Shown piece by piece: positions 53,271 through 64,000 of a DNA stretch of 64,000 bases. The DNA comes from Anas platyrhynchos. Lineage: Eukaryota > Chordata > Aves > Anseriformes > Anatidae. The position numbers and the translations under genes were made by a program. The DNA is taken from contig NC_092600.1 in NCBI RefSeq assembly GCF_047663525.1, positions 6,134,001 to 6,198,000 of the forward strand, written 5' to 3'. The number at the start of each line of letters is the position of its first letter. Position 1 is the first letter of the stretch. The notes under the pieces are model-generated. The model worked only from the letters and a program-made list of their open reading frames with translations, was not told the origin of the DNA and ran no database searches.

Positions 53271-55914
53271 TAGGTACCAAGCAAGAAACCCTGAAGCCCA
53301 CGCCTGATGCTGGAAGTTGTGGCCTGTTGTTCTCTGCAGGGCCGCAGCAGGGTGGTGCAGGGCCCCTAGCAGGCCTCCAATGTTGTTGTCACTGTAAATG
53401 TGTTTTCACTGCCAGGTTGATCCAGGCTCTTGCCTGCTCTGTACCTGGAGCTATAATTTAGTGCCCAAATTCTGTGATGTGCCCAACCCAGGCCAGCTGG
53501 CTCAGCTGGTCTGCAGCCTACAGCTGGAGTCGTGCTTGTGGCAGACAGGAACCCCTGCACACTGCAGAGGGGACATGGCCTAACCTATGGGGGATCCAGT
53601 GATGCCCCAATTACCCAGAGAATCCAGCTGTACACCCGCAGACCCACCAGGGCAGGTGATTCCAGCCCGCTACAGCCCTACCCTGGCAGCAGCTCCCCAA
53701 CGCCCCAGCCCCACCAGTCACCGAGCTCTGTGCCCTTCACACGGGGGAGCTGAGGGCTGACTCTGCCCGTGCCAAGCCTGACTCACCTGCAGGAGCACCG
53801 ACACGCTCGTGGTGCTGAGAGGGAGCACGTAGTCAGTGGCGCTGCCTCGTGCCCCAGCCGGGTGTAGCCAAGGTCCCTCCGCAGGTCAAGAGCGTGCCCT
53901 TGTTTGCCATGAGCTGCTTAAGCACTTGCCACTCGCATTGTATAAATACGAGCTAATTTCCAGCCAGGCTGATGTTTTATTCATGGCCGTATCATCCCAC
54001 ACCCAGTAAAAGATGGATATTTTCATACTGGAAGTGCAATCCTATTTGAACCTGAGGCTGAGAACCAGGGGTAGGATTTTGTATCCCCTCCCCTCGCTGT
54101 GAACTTCCACTGCAGGGAAGTAGCTGAGTTCCCTCTCCCTTGTGCTTTTTTTTTTTTTTCTTTCTTTTTATGTGACTGGCTTCTTACTGCTAGTAGCAGC
54201 AGTGACAGCGCTAAGCACAGCCTTTAAGCCCCACCAGTGATGCTTTGACTGCTGAAAGGATCGCTAAACTGCTATGAAGCCATCCCTGTCTTCCCCCACA
54301 AGGCATCGTTTCCTTGTGCTGAACCTGTTCCCAGTGCATGAACATAACCTGTGCATGGCCTGGGTCAAACCCTGGCTTCTTCATCTTCACCACTGTCAGG
54401 AGCTGGCCCTATCCCAGGATGGGCCTCAGGGCCCTCTCTGCGATATTCCCAGGAACAGGAATACTGCAGGGACAAGCCCATCATTTCTACTTAAAGCCTG
54501 ATTCTAAAGTGCATGAGGGCTGCAGCCTAGGCTTGCTTGACTCAATGGCCACTTATTAAATGCAACTTAATTACTGGTAATAGCTTTGACTATTGCTCAT
54601 ACACACTGGCACTTTCCACCCTGAATGCCAGGAGAAGACAGCATTGAGGCATGCAAATCAATCTCTCCTATTGCTTTCTCCTTCCTTCCCCTTCTCTCCT
54701 AATCTACACCAGGATCCTCGTTTCACAAGCAAACCCGTAATTTCCTTTGCTAGATGCTGAAATCCTCCCCCTTTGAAGACTGCCTTGTGATCCCTGTCTT
54801 CCACCAGGGTACGGTACCGGGAGCCTTGGTTCTTCACTGGCTGCACAATGCTGGGACAACGTGACACGGTCAGCGAGGGCAGAAACGAGCTGGCAGAGAG
54901 GCAGACCCTACAAATCAGGACGCCTGCTGCAAGGGAGATCCCGGGCTGGGATTTCACCTGACTCAGCCTGGTCGTCCCATTGCCGAGCTAACTCCAGCAT
55001 CACCCAGTCCCATACGGGAAAATAGCCCCAAAGTGTGCCTGCTCTCCAGCTTGTACACAGCTTGCTTTCACACAGAGCATGGTCATAGAGGAGGTCTCTG
55101 GCCCACCCTCACATTCTCCAGGGGTGCTTTTCATGCATGCTTTGCTATGGGAATGCTTTCCTGGTCACCCTTACCCTGCCTGCTTTGGAGGAACACTTAT
55201 TCTCCTATTGCTTTGTGTTTCCCAAGACACCTGTCCCTGCCAGGCCCTTCAGAGGTTGCAGAGCTGAGGAACGTAACCTCACAGAGCTGAGAGTTCAGGA
55301 GGAAGAAGGGAGATGAACGCGGAAAAATGCATTTTTTAATATATTTTTCTTTTTGGTTACCTCACTTTGAATGAGGTAGCAGACTCCCGGCCTAGATCCT
55401 TTTGAGCAAATAGATGTGAAGCTGCCATTAAGAGAGAGTTGTTCAGAAAGAAAGAGGGGCTGAGAAAACTTAAAGAACCTGAAGTAATTTTGGAGGTGTC
55501 ATTCATTAATTTTGCTATTCATTAACTTCATTAGCTTCTGCTTTGGTGCTCATCTCCTCACCCTGAAGAACAATCAAGCGCTTAATTTTCTACTTAAATA
55601 GTGTGCCGTCTCCAGGGAAATGATGGGAATTTACTGAGAAGCGGGAGCATCGTAACACCCTTCACATCTCCCTTAGAGCAGACGGGAGTGCAGGGTGCCT
55701 TCTAGTAGGGATCAGATAATTTTCTCACTGAATTGAGCTTTTTGGGACGCTACTGAGAGGCCAGACCAGCTGCTTGCAGCCCCTGGATGGGAGACGTGTG
55801 GTGTCCAGCTGGCAGGCAGTGACCCCAAACTTGCAGCCCCCCATAGGGCTGTGCTGTGGGGCAGGCAAGGCTCAGCCCACGTTACCCACTGGTGCTTGGA
55901 GTGATGGATATTGA
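53271..55914. other. Intergenic G3BP1-GLRA1; no gene seen
   Basis: GC-rich sequence at first (53.3-53.9 kb), then mixed. There are short chance open frames only. An AT-rich block at about 55.32-55.64 kb carries clustered ATTAA/TTAAT motifs and looks like a non-coding element. Confidence 0.5.
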
Positions 55915-55930
55915 AAGAGATTGTGTTGTC

Positions 55931-55965
55931 TTTATTTGGCGTAAGGATAAGATCTGTGTTTTATT
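55931..55965 (-). terminator. Candidate GLRA1 distal poly(A) signals
   Basis: On the minus strand two AATAAA hexamers (55960-55965 and 55931-55936) follow a T-rich, UTR-like stretch. They are the strongest minus-strand signals downstream of the GLRA1 stop, but lie about 4.4 kb from it. Assignment to GLRA1 is inference. Confidence 0.35.
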
Positions 55966-58900
55966 AAGGAATGGTAGCACAGTACAAAAATATGATTGTA
56001 TAAAATCTGTGAAAAATGATACCGTTTAAAATATTCTTTTCTCCTATCACATGTTCCTTTCTTTTTAAAAATCTCTATATTGTCAACGCTTGTAATCTTC
56101 TTCTACCAGCACTAGGAAGCCAAGAATGGTCCTCTGTGGTCCTTGGATTTGCCTTAAAAATAAATATCTTCAGAAGTGGCAGAAGAAATAAAACAAAATA
56201 AAAATCTTCCAGAAAAGTCTGGAAGACTGTGAAAAAAGAAGTGGAAAAAAACAAAAACCAACAACAACTACAACAAAAATGTTTCTATTCACAGGACATG
56301 AGAACATCCTGCATTTGGTATTGTTTGATGTTTCTAGGAGCAAAGGCCTCCAGCCCTGACCAGCAAAGGCTTCTCAGGACAAGAGGGGTGTGGGCACTAG
56401 GAGACCCACTCGATGAATGGCCCTGCATGTATTTAAAGGCAAGCTGGTGCTATGCCAGTGTCAAGGCAAAGCCTTGCAGTCTGGAGCACACCAAGTGCTT
56501 ACTGGTCTGTCCTGGGCCCTTTTCATCACCTCTCATGGATGTCTATGGGATTGGGATTGCGATCCCAGCTGGAAGCCTGCTTTGGTCAGAAATTAAACTG
56601 TGAAGGACCCACCTACCTGACTAAAATAGCAAATTTATCCTACCTTATTTTTATTTTCTGTAGTTAGCAAAAATAATTCCTGCTCATGAATTGATACATC
56701 TTCAGCAACATCTGGAAATAATGTTTTTTTTGGGATGAGGCTATGTTTTTCTGAATAGTCCAAGCAAATTAGGACCTTATTTTCTTTCTACTGCCAGCCC
56801 GACCACTGACTTTATTCAGAGGTTTTGTTTCTGAGCCCGTTTTTTAAAGAAAACTAACAAGTACTGAGTTAAATTCCATCAACATGCCTGGAAGCTACCC
56901 CACAATATCAAATCCTGTACATTTTTACTAATAAATATAATTATTGGCACTGCTGAAGCAGCCTGCTTAGGAGACAGATTATCAAAGCAAGTTCTGTTGC
57001 AATGCTGCGACTAAACAGGGAAGTACAGATGGAGAAAAATGTTTGATTTTGAAAACTTCACAGACTTTCCAGGGGCTCCTAGGACAAACTAAAGTCTTGT
57101 CTACATGGTGAAGTGATCTGGCAGAACATTTGTGGGCCAGCTATCAGCAGCATCCGCCCTTTGCCAAAACCCCAGCATGTTTCATGTTGGGCTGTACGAG
57201 TGCTGCTCCCTTTCGCCATGCGGGCAAATGGAAAATGGCCCGGGTGGAAACTGGCTGCTTAATGAAGAGAAAACAGTATTATGGAGAGCATATTACATGT
57301 CTAGGGGTTGGCAGAGTTGCAGAAGCAGGCTGGTAAGTGTGCAATTCTTGTTCCTGTCCCTGAATTCCCATGGACTGCACCAGCAGCCAGAGTGCTCGTA
57401 CATGAGCAGGAAATGCAAGCACCTTTCTGACAATTCCAGCCCCTGATTTGCCTTCCTTTGGCCTTACCCAGTGCCAAGGAGTGACACCGGAGCTCCAGTG
57501 AACCACCAGCTTATCTACATCTCCTGCCCCCTCTCCTAGCCAGAGCAGAGCGAGATGAGATGGGAACGTACGAGATGAACGAGGGAGGAGGTTCCTTCTC
57601 CTTGCTCTGGTCTTGCCCTTGGGATGTAGGATCAAGACCTAAAAGGGGTGGGAGCACAGTGCACGGGATCTGTTAACAGCCAACAGACGGCTCCTTGCAG
57701 CAGCTCCAGCTAGGCAGCAGGATGGGCACAGAGACGTGCTGGGGTGAAGTCACTCTGTGAATAAACCTGGAGCTGGCTGTGCCCTGAGGTCCTGGGGACA
57801 CCCAGACACTGTGTGAAGCACGGCCACACTGCTGACCCCTACATGCAAGGCTTGGGCACTGAGGCAAAGACCGCTTTTGTCCAGATGACAGCGAATTGTG
57901 GTCATTGCCCTGCTGCCAGGCAGGGGCAGGTAGGGGAACTCCCCGGTTTTGCTCGTTGTCTCAGCCAAGGCCGAGCTGTTTAAAGCAATTGCACAACCCA
58001 TGGTATGCACGGCCAGCCGTCGCACATGCAGGAGGAGCTCAATAATTCAGCGAGCAAACCCCGAGCCGGCAGCAGGCTTGGGCTCCAGCCAAGGCTCCAA
58101 AAGTTGTCCTAGCATCAAATAACAGCTCTGCTCAACAGCTTGAGGTCTCCCTCCTCGGGAAAGCACAGTCTGCTAGGGGAAGGAGAAATCCCCAGCCCAC
58201 GGGTTTTCTGCTGCTCCAACAGAGGAAAAAGGGGCAGGGGCTGATGTACTGGGTCATACTGGTATCGTGTGACCTTTCCCTGTCCCAGCAGTGCCAACAG
58301 AGACAGAAAGCTGGATGGCCTTTGCCAGAACATTAGGAAATATTGCCGTTTGCCCTAGTCCACACAGTGACCATCATGATTTTTTTTTTCCTTCTCGTTC
58401 TTTTGTTTCTTTTTTTTTTTTTTTTTTAATTATTTTTAAATAAAGTGTATTTAGTGCTGGTGAAAGGTGCTGAATTGGCAGCATCGGAGATGGGTGTCCC
58501 TCTGCCTGACCCTGGTGGTTTCTCCCTTCGGCACCGACCCTGTGCTAGCACCCAGGTCTCCCAGAGCTGCCTGGACCACCGGTGACTGAGGGGGGGCTCC
58601 CACCTCCTGTCCCAGGCTCTACTGCTGCTGACCTGGTCCAGGCTGGAGCTGGCAGTGCCGGGGTTGGCACAGCACCGTGAGCTGCTCCAGCTGCCCTGGG
58701 GGTGCAGCTCCTGCTCCCAAGGAAGGCGTCGGGTCCACAGCCCAGCCCAGCGGGCCTGAGCATGAGTTGGGGTGCTGCTCATCTCTCTGCCTTCCTGTAG
58801 TGCCTAATCCAGCCCCCACACCAAGTGCTTCAGTGCAGACTGATTGTCTCTTCCTTCCCACTCCCTCTTACCCACCTCGCTAAAGTGCAAACGAACGCAA

Positions 58901-60378
58901 CCGAATCGCCCTGGGTGCTGCAGCCCGGCTCACGAGCAGGGTCCCACAGAGCCCAGACCTGAGCCAGCCTTTCAAATAAAACCCTGGCGCTAAATGGCGT
59001 GCCCTCCCCACCCCAAACACTGGTGCCAACCTGTGCCACCATTTGGCCAAAGGGAGACACCTTTGTTTCCTTGTCAATGGGCACCCACCGCCCCCATCCC
59101 GCCCTCCCTCCCCTCCTTCCCCATCCCCAGCACCCTGTGCCAGCCTCCCCGGGGCTCTGCCGGGTGGCAGAGAGGGGCAAAGCTGCCTGCTCCAGCCTCC
59201 CATGCACGTTAAAGCTAAATGCAGCACCAAAATAGTTACAAAAATAGAGTTTCGGGTCCGTTGGCCCGACTTCACTATTAATACTACTGCTATGAAATGT
59301 CCGAAAATAACAGCCTCTCTCTCTATACACACCTTCCCCCCCACCCCGTACTGAGAATATTGCCGTTCGCCCGTTCCTGTCGTGACAAGGCATGAATATG
59401 CCTGGTTTCACTATATTTTAAATATAATTTATGCTATAACTCACCCAACGCTTCTATCCCCCCGTATTGTAAACAAACATGGCAGAAAGGGGCTTGGGAA
59501 GAAAAAAAAAAAAAAAGAAAACAAAAAGGTTATTTTAAAAAACCTTCATCATCTAGTGGTCTGAACATTATTTCTGACTCCTGGGACTCGAATCTTTCCA
59601 AGTCGTTTAGAAGGACAGAAGGTACCTGTGACTTCTGATGAAGGCTCTGCTGTCCTTCTCGAGTTTCCCATTGGATGCTCTCTGATGGGGGTGAGAGACA
59701 GAATATATTTGCTTTCCTCTATCCAAAAACCACAACATGTTTGATCGGCAAACCCGTGACTAAAAAAAATAAATATAGAAAATAAACAACAACCCACAGC
59801 CTCTTTCTTAAGTTTCCCCGTCTATCCAGTTTTCAAAGTGCGAAACCTAGAGAAGCACAGAATGATTTTCTTGCCTTTTTTTTTTTTTTCTTTTGTTAGG
59901 GCTTTTTTTCCCCCACGTGCTTAACTAGTATGGCCTTTCTATAGCAAAAGTCAGATAAAGCGTAATTGCAATCATTTCTGCACATGGAATTATGGATCAT
60001 TCCAGTGACTTGAGAATCTAAGCTGTTAATAGGCTAAAAAAAGGATTTTTTTTTTTTTTGATTGTTTTCTCTTTGCATTATAATTAAGCATGAATATATA
60101 TTAATATATTACACTGCTTGGATTGCAGCTGGAGCAATCCAAACCTTCCTATGCTGTAAAACTAACCCCTGCCCTTGCACTCCCCAGATCAAGAGCTTTT
60201 TTTTCTCCTCCCTGTGCCCGTTATCCTCACTTCCCATGGTTAAAAGTCCCTCCCAGCCCCCCACCCCCCTTTTTTTTTTTTTAGTAGATATTGCCACATT
60301 CTTAAATTCATGCATTGCTGCATTGCTATTGCACATATATAAAGGATTGCTCTCTCCCTCCCAGCTGCTCCCCTTCCC
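55966..60378 (-). other. Possible GLRA1 3' UTR or intergenic DNA
   Basis: No coding sequence is supported. The region includes T-rich runs (58410-58427, 59879-59890, 60050-60059, 60269-60282) and a CpG-containing, pattern-rich segment at about 59210-59330. No minus-strand AATAAA is found between the stop codon and about 56.65 kb, so a long UTR is possible; ATTAAA at about 58425 is an alternative end. Confidence 0.35.
58381..58427. repeat. Polypyrimidine tract with T18 run
   Basis: A nearly pure T/C stretch ending in 18 T, followed by AATTATTTTTAAATAAAG. It is low complexity. Confidence 0.8.
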
Positions 60379-60693
<315 letters not shown>

Positions 60694-63600
60694 CTACTTA
60701 AAATGAGATATAGACAGTGCACCCTTGCTATAAGGCTCTCCACGGGCAGCGCCCTGCTCTCGAGGGAGAGAATCCTCCGCTGAACCCCAGTCTTGGCACT
60801 GGTGGACCAACCCCAACCCTCTGCTCCTGGGAGGTCAGCCTTATAGAGGGGTGCCAGCTGGGTGATGCGCAGAGGCAAAGCAGGGGATCCAGGCACCCCG
60901 TGGAGAGCAGACGGACTCCAGCCTCCTTGGTATCTTTGACACACTCAAAAGGTTTTACGGCACCGCGTTGTTTTTTTCCAGCTGCATCCCCTGTTTTGCT
61001 TCTGGCCCTCCCTCCCCCTGCCCCTAGCAGCACCTTCTTTGCTTTGCCTGTGGGGTTCAGCTCGCCCAGAAGGAGGGGGCTCCATGGAACTCAAAGCAGT
61101 CAAAGCCACACCAGGAGGCTTCCTGCAGAGTTACATGGACGTGCGGGCGGCACAGCCTGTCCACGAAAAGACCTCTGCAGGCAGCACGGGGCCAGCCCTC
61201 AGCTCGCCTGCCTGCGGGATATCCCTGAGCCCCTCAGCCCCTGCCCCATCATCCCTCTGCCAGGTGAGCGGCAGAAGTGTCCCTTCCATGTGCCAATGCT
61301 CAGACACGGCTCCTTGTGCTAGTTCCAATTAACGAGCAGAAAAAAATCCTTTATTTGCCAATCTCAAAGCAAGTGTTGTTACTGTTTTTCTTGGCAGAGG
61401 CCTTGCAGCCCTACTCTCTTGCACACAAGGATGCAATTATGGAATCACAGGGAAATTTCCCGTCCTTATTTCTTTGCAGAGTGTCTTTTCTGGATGGCCC
61501 CCATACCGAGCGGGTAGCTGCGTGGGATGGATGGACTGTGCTCGCTCTGGGGAGGGAAAGCAGGGGGAAGAGGTGTTATCTAAGCGAAAATAAAGAACCC
61601 AAACAAAATCAAGCTTTTTTTTTTTTTTTTTGATTTCAAGGCAAGCTGTCGAGTTGTATGACCTAGCAGCAGGCCTTTTTGTTTCAGAAACCTGGCTAAG
61701 ACGATTCGTGCAGACCTTTAGGTAGTTCCCTCCTCTGGCTGTGCCCACTTCTCTCATTCCTTGTGTCTGAGACAATCCTTAACCACTGCTGCCTCCCAGG
61801 GGCGCTCTGCCAGGAGGTGCACTGCCTGGGGACACTGAGGCACCCCAAATTAGGACCCAGCTGCTCCTGGGGACCATTGGACCCTAAGCAAGAAACTGCA
61901 AGCAGGGAGTCAGGGTTCACAGAAACTGTTCTTTTGGCTCTCCTAGAGATTTTTTTTATTATTTTTTTTTAGTTAAAAGCCCGATTAGCTTCTGATGGGT
62001 GATGCAGGCATTGCCAGGTGGCCACAACCTGAAGCACTGCTGGTGGGGAAAGGGTACCTGGCCCCCCTGCTGCTTGCAGCAGCTCTGGCCGTGCTGCCAG
62101 CACCCCGTGCATCTCTGGCTGGTGGCACGGGGTGGATGCAGGAGGCCCTGGGCTGCTGCTCCTCTTCCTGCGGTGCTGGGGGTGGCAGCAGTGCCTGGCA
62201 TCACTCTGCCCTGGGGAATCAGGGAGAGCTTTCAGTCACTATCAGGAGAGCTTCCACATCACTAACCAGGCTGGGCTGGCATCCTTGGCCTGGATCTCCA
62301 AAAAACTCTCAAACACTCAAAGAGAGAGTTGTCCAGTCAGACTTTCTGGTCTATTTCTCCTCTTTCCAGGCAGAAGGAGGTAAGAGGTGGAAAGGGCCAA
62401 ACCCTGGCAGCAGCTATTTAGCTATTTATTTTTTTTTTATAAATATATATTTAGCTATTAGCTTTTTTAATTTTAATTTTTATTTTTAGAGAGGAAAAAA
62501 AGAGTCTTTCTGACAGGAATGAGCTAGCATCTTGCATCTAACTCTCAGGAAAGCAAGAAACAGATGTATCTGGATTCACTTGTGTTAGTGCCAGACTGCT
62601 CATTGTGCTACCGCCAGACTGTGACACATGGTCTGGGGTGCTGAGCTGTGAAGAACAGCTCGTAGGTTTTGGTTTGGGTAGGCCTATTAATGTGAGTCTG
62701 GGATAGTCCTTGACCCAGCTTCTTCAACCAAGACGGATCACTGCAACGTATCATTTGTTTTCAGCCTCACATGTCACGTCTGAACCAGGCAGAGCTACCC
62801 AGACACATCAGGACATTGGGACAGAGCAATTAGGTTCTCTGGCAGCTGTACTAATCCATTTGTATATTTGCAGTCAGCTCCTAGCTTTCTGATGAGCCTG
62901 CAAACCTTGTTCATTTTGCTTTTTCAAGTGTTTTTGTTTATGCTTTGTTCCAATTAAAATTGCTGTGAGATTAGGCAGGGATTGTAATAACAGCCTTGTG
63001 TTCAATGGAACATCTTTGGCAAATATATTTTAAACTCATCGGTATACTAGTGGTTTTTTTTTCCTTTTTTTTTTTTTTCCCTCCCTATTTTTTTATCAAC
63101 ACTAATCCAGAGTTATCTGCATACAACAGCACGACTTCAGAGAGGATGCTTAAATCTGAATAAAGGGATAAAAGCACTATGAGGCACACAGGTTGAGTGG
63201 TTTTAGCTTCGGTTCTATTAGTCAGGACACGTCTTCTGAGCAAAAATAGCCCCAGTTGATTATGAGATGGCAGGGTCTCACTCTGCTCTGACAAAATTAA
63301 CAGGTGCTGATGGTCCCATCTGTTACTTCTTTTCCCTCGCATTTGTGCAATACTCTTTATTCCATGTCCTGGATGGACTAAGGAAAAGTCATCTTGTGTT
63401 TTGCTGTCAGAGACAAATCTACAAAAAGCCAGGGAATCAGGCATGCTGAGACCCTGCCCTTTAACCAGTGCTGCCTCCTGGAATGCTGCTAGTTCTCCAG
63501 GCAGGCATTGTGAACTGCTCTGTGATGGGTTAGATGCTGGGAAGGGTTTCTCATAGCTGAGGCAGAGAAGTTCTGGATCGAGTGGTCTCTGTGTGGGATG

Positions 63601-64000
63601 GTTCAAAGGGGGCTGTCTAAAACATGTGCTAGACAAATATTTATAAGAAATATTTTAGGCAGGGTAGCTTCAACCTTGATGATCTCCTAGGAGCTATCCT
63701 CAGATCCTCCTCAGCTCAATTTTCAGTGTTTCTTTCTAAAAAGTATACTGTTATTTCATGCTAGCTTGAGGGCAGTGTCAGACCTGGTGATAAAAACTGA
63801 TACTGCCACCTGATTCCGCTAGTTAATTAAGGGCACTTGTTAATTGATCACAATCACCTTCATGCTTCCTTCTAGTGCATCCTTTGAGATGTGATCTCAG
63901 CTGTGGCACCTCAGCCTAAAAGCTAGTAGAGCCCAGGCTGCAGGGGGTGCAATCTATGTGACATGTGCGTGCTCAGGTTGGCATCAGTCATGGCAATGAG
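60694..64000 (-). other. GLRA1 last intron (partial)
   Basis: About 3.3 kb of intron with no further GLRA1 exon. The preceding exon, which should encode the TM3 region, was not found on the minus strand. Poly-T runs lie at 61615-61631 and about 63052-63078, and there is an AT-rich patch at 62430-62500. No transposon or RNA gene was recognised. Confidence 0.6.

Overview
The window is vertebrate nuclear DNA, almost certainly from a bird. It contains intron-split genes with GT-AG junctions, CpG-island promoters, few recognisable interspersed repeats and compact spacing. Four genes are recognised from their protein sequences, in the order SPARC (minus), ATOX1 (minus), G3BP1 (plus), GLRA1 (minus). 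This is the gene order of human 5q33.1, so the window is a conserved synteny block. I recall the chicken equivalent lying on chromosome 13, but I cannot name the species from sequence alone.

Layout. Positions 1-5.9 kb hold the 5' part of SPARC: intron 4, coding exons 4, 3 and 2, a 5 kb GC-rich intron 1, and a probable non-coding exon 1 with a GGA-repeat promoter at about 5.9-6.03 kb. Positions 6-20 kb are intergenic. This stretch is GC-rich up to about 17.5 kb and then becomes abruptly AT-rich. ATOX1 occupies 20.16-22.64 kb and has three coding exons, the first with only two codons. Positions 22.8-24.2 kb separate ATOX1 from the G3BP1 promoter and include a block with the look of a regulatory element. 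G3BP1 has a CpG-island promoter with six CCAAT boxes, a non-coding exon 1 ending at 24918, a 12 kb intron 1 and eleven coding exons from 36.99 to 44.785 kb that join exactly into a 465-residue protein. Its 3' UTR has a proximal poly(A) site near 45.62 kb and may run to 53.25 kb. Positions 53.3-60.3 kb lie between the convergent G3BP1 and GLRA1 genes and probably include the GLRA1 3' UTR. The last coding exon of GLRA1 (60379-60693) and about 3.3 kb of the preceding intron complete the window.

The genes are functionally unrelated housekeeping or tissue-specific genes: a secreted collagen-binding matricellular protein, a copper chaperone, a stress-granule nucleator and the inhibitory glycine-receptor alpha-1 subunit. 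They do not form a pathway. I found no mobile system, CRISPR array, viral insert or novel gene cluster. The items of most interest are the two 3' splice sites 24 nt apart in GLRA1, the altered Cys41 and C-terminus of ATOX1, the CCAAT array at G3BP1, the possible long G3BP1 3' UTR, and several AT-rich blocks that look like conserved non-coding elements.
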